NCBI GenBank assembly: GCA_028280915.1 | Contig: JANQKX010000658.1 | Coordinates: forward strand, 1-7,679 | Source of the DNA: Kiloniellaceae bacterium | Lineage (GTDB): Bacteria > Pseudomonadota > Alphaproteobacteria > Kiloniellales > Kiloniellaceae | Reading direction: 5' to 3' | Length of the DNA stretch: 7,679 nt | In this document: positions 5,819 to 7,679 of the stretch, one piece after another | How the letters are laid out: each line of letters begins with the position of its first letter | Position numbering within the stretch: the first letter of the stretch is position 1 | Notes under the pieces: model-generated | Database searches by the model: none | The model's input: the letters and a program-made list of their open reading frames with translations, nothing else | Told to the model about the DNA's origin: nothing | Translations under genes and position numbers: made by a program

Positions 5819-6541
5819 CTAGGCCTTCCGCTTGAAGAAGGATTTCACGGTGGCGCGCTTCAGCCCGGCGATGGAGGTCATGGGGCTGAGCTCGTTGGGG
5901 CAGAACCGGGCGCAGTTGCCCATGGAATGACAGTTGTGGCAGCCGCCGTGGTCACTGACCGCCTCCAAGATCTTGTCGTATCCGCCGTCCTTGGCGTCAT
6001 TGACCAGGGTCCAGGCCCGGTTGAGGGCGGCCGGGCCCAGGTAATCCGGGTTGGCGGCGACCACGTCGCAAGCGGCATAGCAGACCGCGCAGTTGATACA
6101 TTCGATGCCCGCGTCGGCGGTTTGGCGCGCCGCGGTCTGGGGCGCCAGCGCCTCGACCTTGTCCCGGCGGGTCTTGGAGGGGTGAAACACGCCCTCGGCC
6201 CGGACCCACTTGTCGAAAAAGGGGTCCATGTCCACCGCCAGATCCTTGATCACCGGCAGGCTGCGCAGAGGCGCGATCTGAATCTTATTGTTTTTCAAGG
6301 CTTTTTTGACATGAGTCCGGCAGGTCCAGCGGGGCTGGCCGTTGACGGTCATGGCGCAAGAACCGCACATGCCCACCCGGCAGGCGAAGCGGTAGGACAG
6401 GGTGGGATCCAGGTTTTGCTGAATCCAGGCCACCACATCCAGAATGGTCTGACTGTCCCGCGCGGGGACCTGGAAGGTTTGAAAGGCCCCCTCCGCGGTT
6501 CCGCGCCAGACTGAAACATCCATTGATTTTTTAGTTTTCAT
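5819..6541 (-). CDS. sdhB: Succinate dehydrogenase/fumarate reductase iron-sulfur subunit
   Basis: This is the electron-transfer subunit of complex II, 240 residues from the chosen start. The N-terminal ferredoxin-like domain carries the [2Fe-2S] ligands Cys54, Cys59, Cys62 and Cys74 (CRVGMCGSC...C). The C-terminal domain carries CINCAVCYAAC (148-158) and CHSMGNCARFCP (204-215). By family comparison Cys148/151/154/214 hold [4Fe-4S] and Cys158/204/210 hold [3Fe-4S]. An extra Cys201 precedes the second motif, and Asp follows Cys158 where Pro is common. It is the first gene of the operon, so the order is B, anchor, anchor, A, then fumarase. The start is uncertain. ATG at 6541 sits in AT-rich sequence without a clear ribosome site. 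ATG at 6523 would also fit family length. A GTG at 6601 would add 20 residues of unlike composition and is less likely. Confidence 0.87.
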   Translation of the reverse strand: MKTKKSMDVSVWRGTAEGAFQTFQVPARDSQTILDVVAWIQQNLDPTLSYRFACRVGMCGSCAMTVNGQPRWTCRTHVKKALKNNKIQIAPLRSLPVIKDLAVDMDPFFDKWVRAEGVFHPSKTRRDKVEALAPQTAARQTADAGIECINCAVCYAACDVVAANPDYLGPAALNRAWTLVNDAKDGGYDKILEAVSDHGGCHNCHSMGNCARFCPNELSPMTSIAGLKRATVKSFFKRKA

Positions 6542-6650
6542 AATAACAACTAAAAATGAAGTTTTTCCCCAATCTTTGGCCGCCGTACGCCCATTGGCCA
6601 CTGCACCACCAAAGACGCTAGGGTAGGTCTTTCAGGGTTAGATAAAAAGC

Positions 6651-6682
6651 AACTATTCTTGACCGGAGCTGTAAGAATAATT
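6651..6682. promoter_or_regulatory. Inverted repeat upstream of the complex II operon (operator candidate)
   Basis: The arms TATTCTT (6654-6660) and AAGAATA (6673-6679) are perfect complements separated by 12 bases. Extending each outward by three bases gives 9 of 10 paired positions. Equivalent bases in the two arms are 19 apart, close to two helical turns, as for a dimeric regulator site. It lies about 110-140 bases upstream of the first operon start codon. A repeat of this size can arise by chance in this region. Confidence 0.35.
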
Positions 6683-6731
6683 TGCAAGCTGAGGGGCTAG
6701 GGGAACGAAGCCGCCTTGAAGCCATCGGGGC

Positions 6732-6758
6732 CGATCCGAGTGGAACCGGATCGCTTTT
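6732..6758 (+). terminator. Stem-loop followed by a short T run (weak terminator-like)
   Basis: CGATCCG (6732-6738) pairs with CGGATCG (6747-6753) around an eight-base loop, and CTTTT follows on the plus strand. The stem is short and the T run has only four bases. No plus-strand gene lies upstream to be terminated, so it could instead be a leader structure, an operator or chance. Confidence 0.25.
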
Positions 6759-7142
6759 CATGCTGGCGTCGTCTTGTGCATAACAATCATTCCATTCCCG
6801 CCGCGGTCAATTGGCGTTTTCTTTCGTCGTTTTCCGAAAATTTTGGTTGATGGCGTGCATGAGACAACACAGGGGGCTTCTCAATCGGATCTTTTTCCTT
6901 TTTTGGGCAGATTGTGCTGCGGATGGAAATGCTCTTGTTGCCGGAGCTGGGCGGTGCCGCGAATCCCTTTGCTGCGCGGATTTTGGACGCGCGGTTTTCG
7001 GTCATTCGAAGGACTTTGCCTCTAAAGGGGCCCTTGTGGCGGGCGGATCGGGGGCGCGCCGTGAAAAAGCAGAGCGACGGGCCATTCTAAGATCACGCCA
7101 CATTGGAATTGGGGGGAAGGGGCCGCGCGGGGCGGCAGAAAA

Positions 7143-7180
7143 TTGACAAAAATTTTTATGTTTATTTGAGTGTTTTTAAT
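7143..7180 (+). promoter_or_regulatory. AT-rich promoter-like stretch upstream of the ATP-grasp-like gene
   Basis: A perfect TTGACA (-35 type) lies at 7143-7148 in a strongly AT-rich tract. There is no good -10 hexamer at 16-18 bases. The best TATAAT-like match, TTTAAT at 7175-7180, is 26 bases away, too far for a standard pair. The region is plausible as a promoter for the gene at 7323, but the exact elements are not established. Confidence 0.25.
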
Positions 7181-7198
7181 CCGGCTGGTAAGCTGAAA

Positions 7199-7235
7199 CA
7201 CGATGCCAAAAGATCAAAAACATGAGTGCATCGTG
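7199..7235. repeat. 8-bp perfect inverted repeat with 21-base spacer
   Basis: CACGATGC (7199-7206) and GCATCGTG (7228-7235) are exact reverse complements. The spacer is A-rich, so as RNA this would be a hairpin with a large loop. As DNA the half-sites are 29 bases apart. It lies about 90-125 bases before the start at 7323, where an operator or a leader structure could act. Confidence 0.5.
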
Positions 7236-7312
7236 CGATAGTTAAACCAATTTCAAAGGAATACTGCTTAAGTGCCGGTCGAGCCGGCGGCGCGTTTATG
7301 GATTGAGCAACT

Positions 7313-7318
7313 GAGGGG
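7313..7318 (+). promoter_or_regulatory. Ribosome-binding site of the ATP-grasp-like gene
   Basis: GAGGGG lies four bases before the ATG at 7323; counting only the GAGG core, the spacer is six. It decides in favour of 7323 over an in-frame GTG at 7272, which has an AAAGGA about 11 bases upstream and would add 17 residues. Confidence 0.55.
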
Positions 7319-7322
7319 CGAC

Positions 7323-7679
7323 ATGAGCAACGGGATTATGAGTTGTGCGAGACAAGTTTATGCAAAAACAGGCAAACCGATTCCGGCTCAACTCTATGAA
7401 ATGACCCAATTGGCCGTGGGGCCGGGCAAAATCACACCTAAGGAATATTTTTATTACAGATTGTTTGATGATAAATTGTTCAATGAAAAAAAGAAAAAGA
7501 GCCGCTTTATCGGCAAGGCGGCGGCGTATCCCGTCTCCTGCTTGGTGAACAATGCCGATTGGTATGCGCTTTCCGCCGATAAGTTGGTCGCACAATTGGT
7601 TTTTGGGTCAATGGGGCTTCCCGTTGCCGGGATCAAGGCGATTTTTCACCGTTACCGTACCGCCGGCAATCATCGTGCT
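7323..7679 (+). CDS. Sugar-transfer-associated ATP-grasp-like protein, N-terminal part, 3'-truncated
   Basis: An open frame from ATG 7323 runs without a stop to the right edge (119 residues visible), so the gene continues outside the window. The segments VGPGKITPKEYFYYRLFDD (residues 32-50) and ALSADKLVAQLVFGSMGLPV (82-101) resemble the N-terminal part of proteins in the sugar-transfer-associated ATP-grasp family (PF14397). There a DK...G(L/I)P pattern precedes the ATP-binding lobes. The ATP-grasp core itself is not in view, so this is family resemblance from memory, not proof. Such proteins are often found with polysaccharide or cell-surface genes. Codon use is less GC-biased than in the neighbouring operon, including an A-rich stretch at 7485-7500 encoding a lysine run (56-59), which may signal a different origin. 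The reverse-strand frame at 7296-7595 is judged to be its shadow. Confidence 0.6.
   Translation, partial: MSNGIMSCARQVYAKTGKPIPAQLYEMTQLAVGPGKITPKEYFYYRLFDDKLFNEKKKKSRFIGKAAAYPVSCLVNNADWYALSADKLVAQLVFGSMGLPVAGIKAIFHRYRTAGNHRA

Larger units (their letters stand above)
6542..7322. other. Apparently non-coding divergent intergenic region
   Basis: About 780 bases lie between the leftward operon start and the rightward gene at 7323. Composition is patchy: AT-rich near 6540-6560, 6635-6690, 6880-6905 and 7140-7260, with GC-rich blocks between. Short open frames (for example 6811-7146 plus and 6787-7005 minus) show no recognisable domain or convincing start. No tRNA, rRNA or known riboswitch pattern was recognised by eye. 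It holds three inverted repeats and an AT-rich promoter-like stretch, listed separately. It should contain promoters for both flanking transcription units, but I could not identify a convincing sigma-70 pair for the operon. Confidence 0.7.

Noticed and set aside
6542..6601. GTG start at 6601 for the iron-sulfur subunit
   Set aside because: It adds 20 residues with AT-type codons and no family similarity; ATG at 6541 or 6523 fits normal length. Not fully excluded.
6775..6783. Perfect DnaA-box-like 9-mer (TTATGCACA on the minus strand)
   Set aside because: A single isolated match with no second box, no AT-rich unwinding element and no replication gene nearby; one chance match in a window this size is not surprising.
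6787..7005. 72-residue minus-strand open frame in the divergent region
   Set aside because: No recognisable similarity, and it overlaps equally unconvincing plus-strand frames.
6811..7146. 111-residue plus-strand open frame in the divergent region
   Set aside because: No recognisable domain, patchy composition and no convincing ribosome site; overlapping frames on both strands are similarly open.
7296..7595. 99-residue minus-strand open frame at the right end
   Set aside because: Opposite strand of the plus-strand frame that has a good ribosome site and family-like motifs.

Overview
The window looks like a bacterial chromosome segment. Base composition is GC-rich in most genes and visibly more AT-rich from about 6540 to the right end. 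A complex II set, a two-subunit iron-sulfur fumarase and sulfur-oxyanion-type transporters together suggest an anaerobic or facultative Desulfobacterota-like (sulfate-reducer-related) organism. That taxonomic call is an inference from gene content and protein style and has not been tested.

Layout from left to right: (1) positions 3-653, plus strand, the 3' part of a TauE/SafE-family membrane permease whose start lies outside the window. (2) A convergent gap of 44 bases. (3) Positions 698-6541, minus strand, seven tightly packed genes forming one apparent operon. In the direction of transcription these are the complex II iron-sulfur subunit (6541-5819), two small three-helix membrane anchors (5815-5483 and 5486-5145), the FAD subunit (5141-3375), class I fumarate hydratase alpha (3314-2352) and beta (2388-1711), and a YeiH/UPF0324-family transporter (1711-698). 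(4) An AT-richer, apparently non-coding divergent region of about 780 bases (6542-7322) holding several inverted repeats. (5) From 7323 to the right edge, plus strand, the start of a gene resembling the sugar-transfer-associated ATP-grasp family. It runs off the window.

The operon makes metabolic sense. Complex II interconverts succinate and fumarate with the membrane quinone pool, and the fumarase interconverts fumarate and malate. Six of the seven genes are joined by overlaps of 1, 4 or 37 bases or by 3-base gaps. Only the FAD subunit to fumarase-alpha junction is longer (60 bases), and it is filled with a 16-base tandem repeat. The transporter start codon shares one base with the fumarase-beta stop codon, so it belongs to the same unit although its substrate is unclear.

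The most notable protein-level points are in the enzymes. The flavoprotein has Cys53 where succinate dehydrogenases and fumarate reductases normally carry the histidine that binds FAD covalently. It also differs at a substrate-site threonine, while the other catalytic residues are kept. The fumarase beta subunit likewise departs from the usual active-site motifs. These point to a divergent clade, possibly with non-covalent FAD and a bias towards fumarate reduction. I see no CRISPR array, tRNA, rRNA or insertion sequence.
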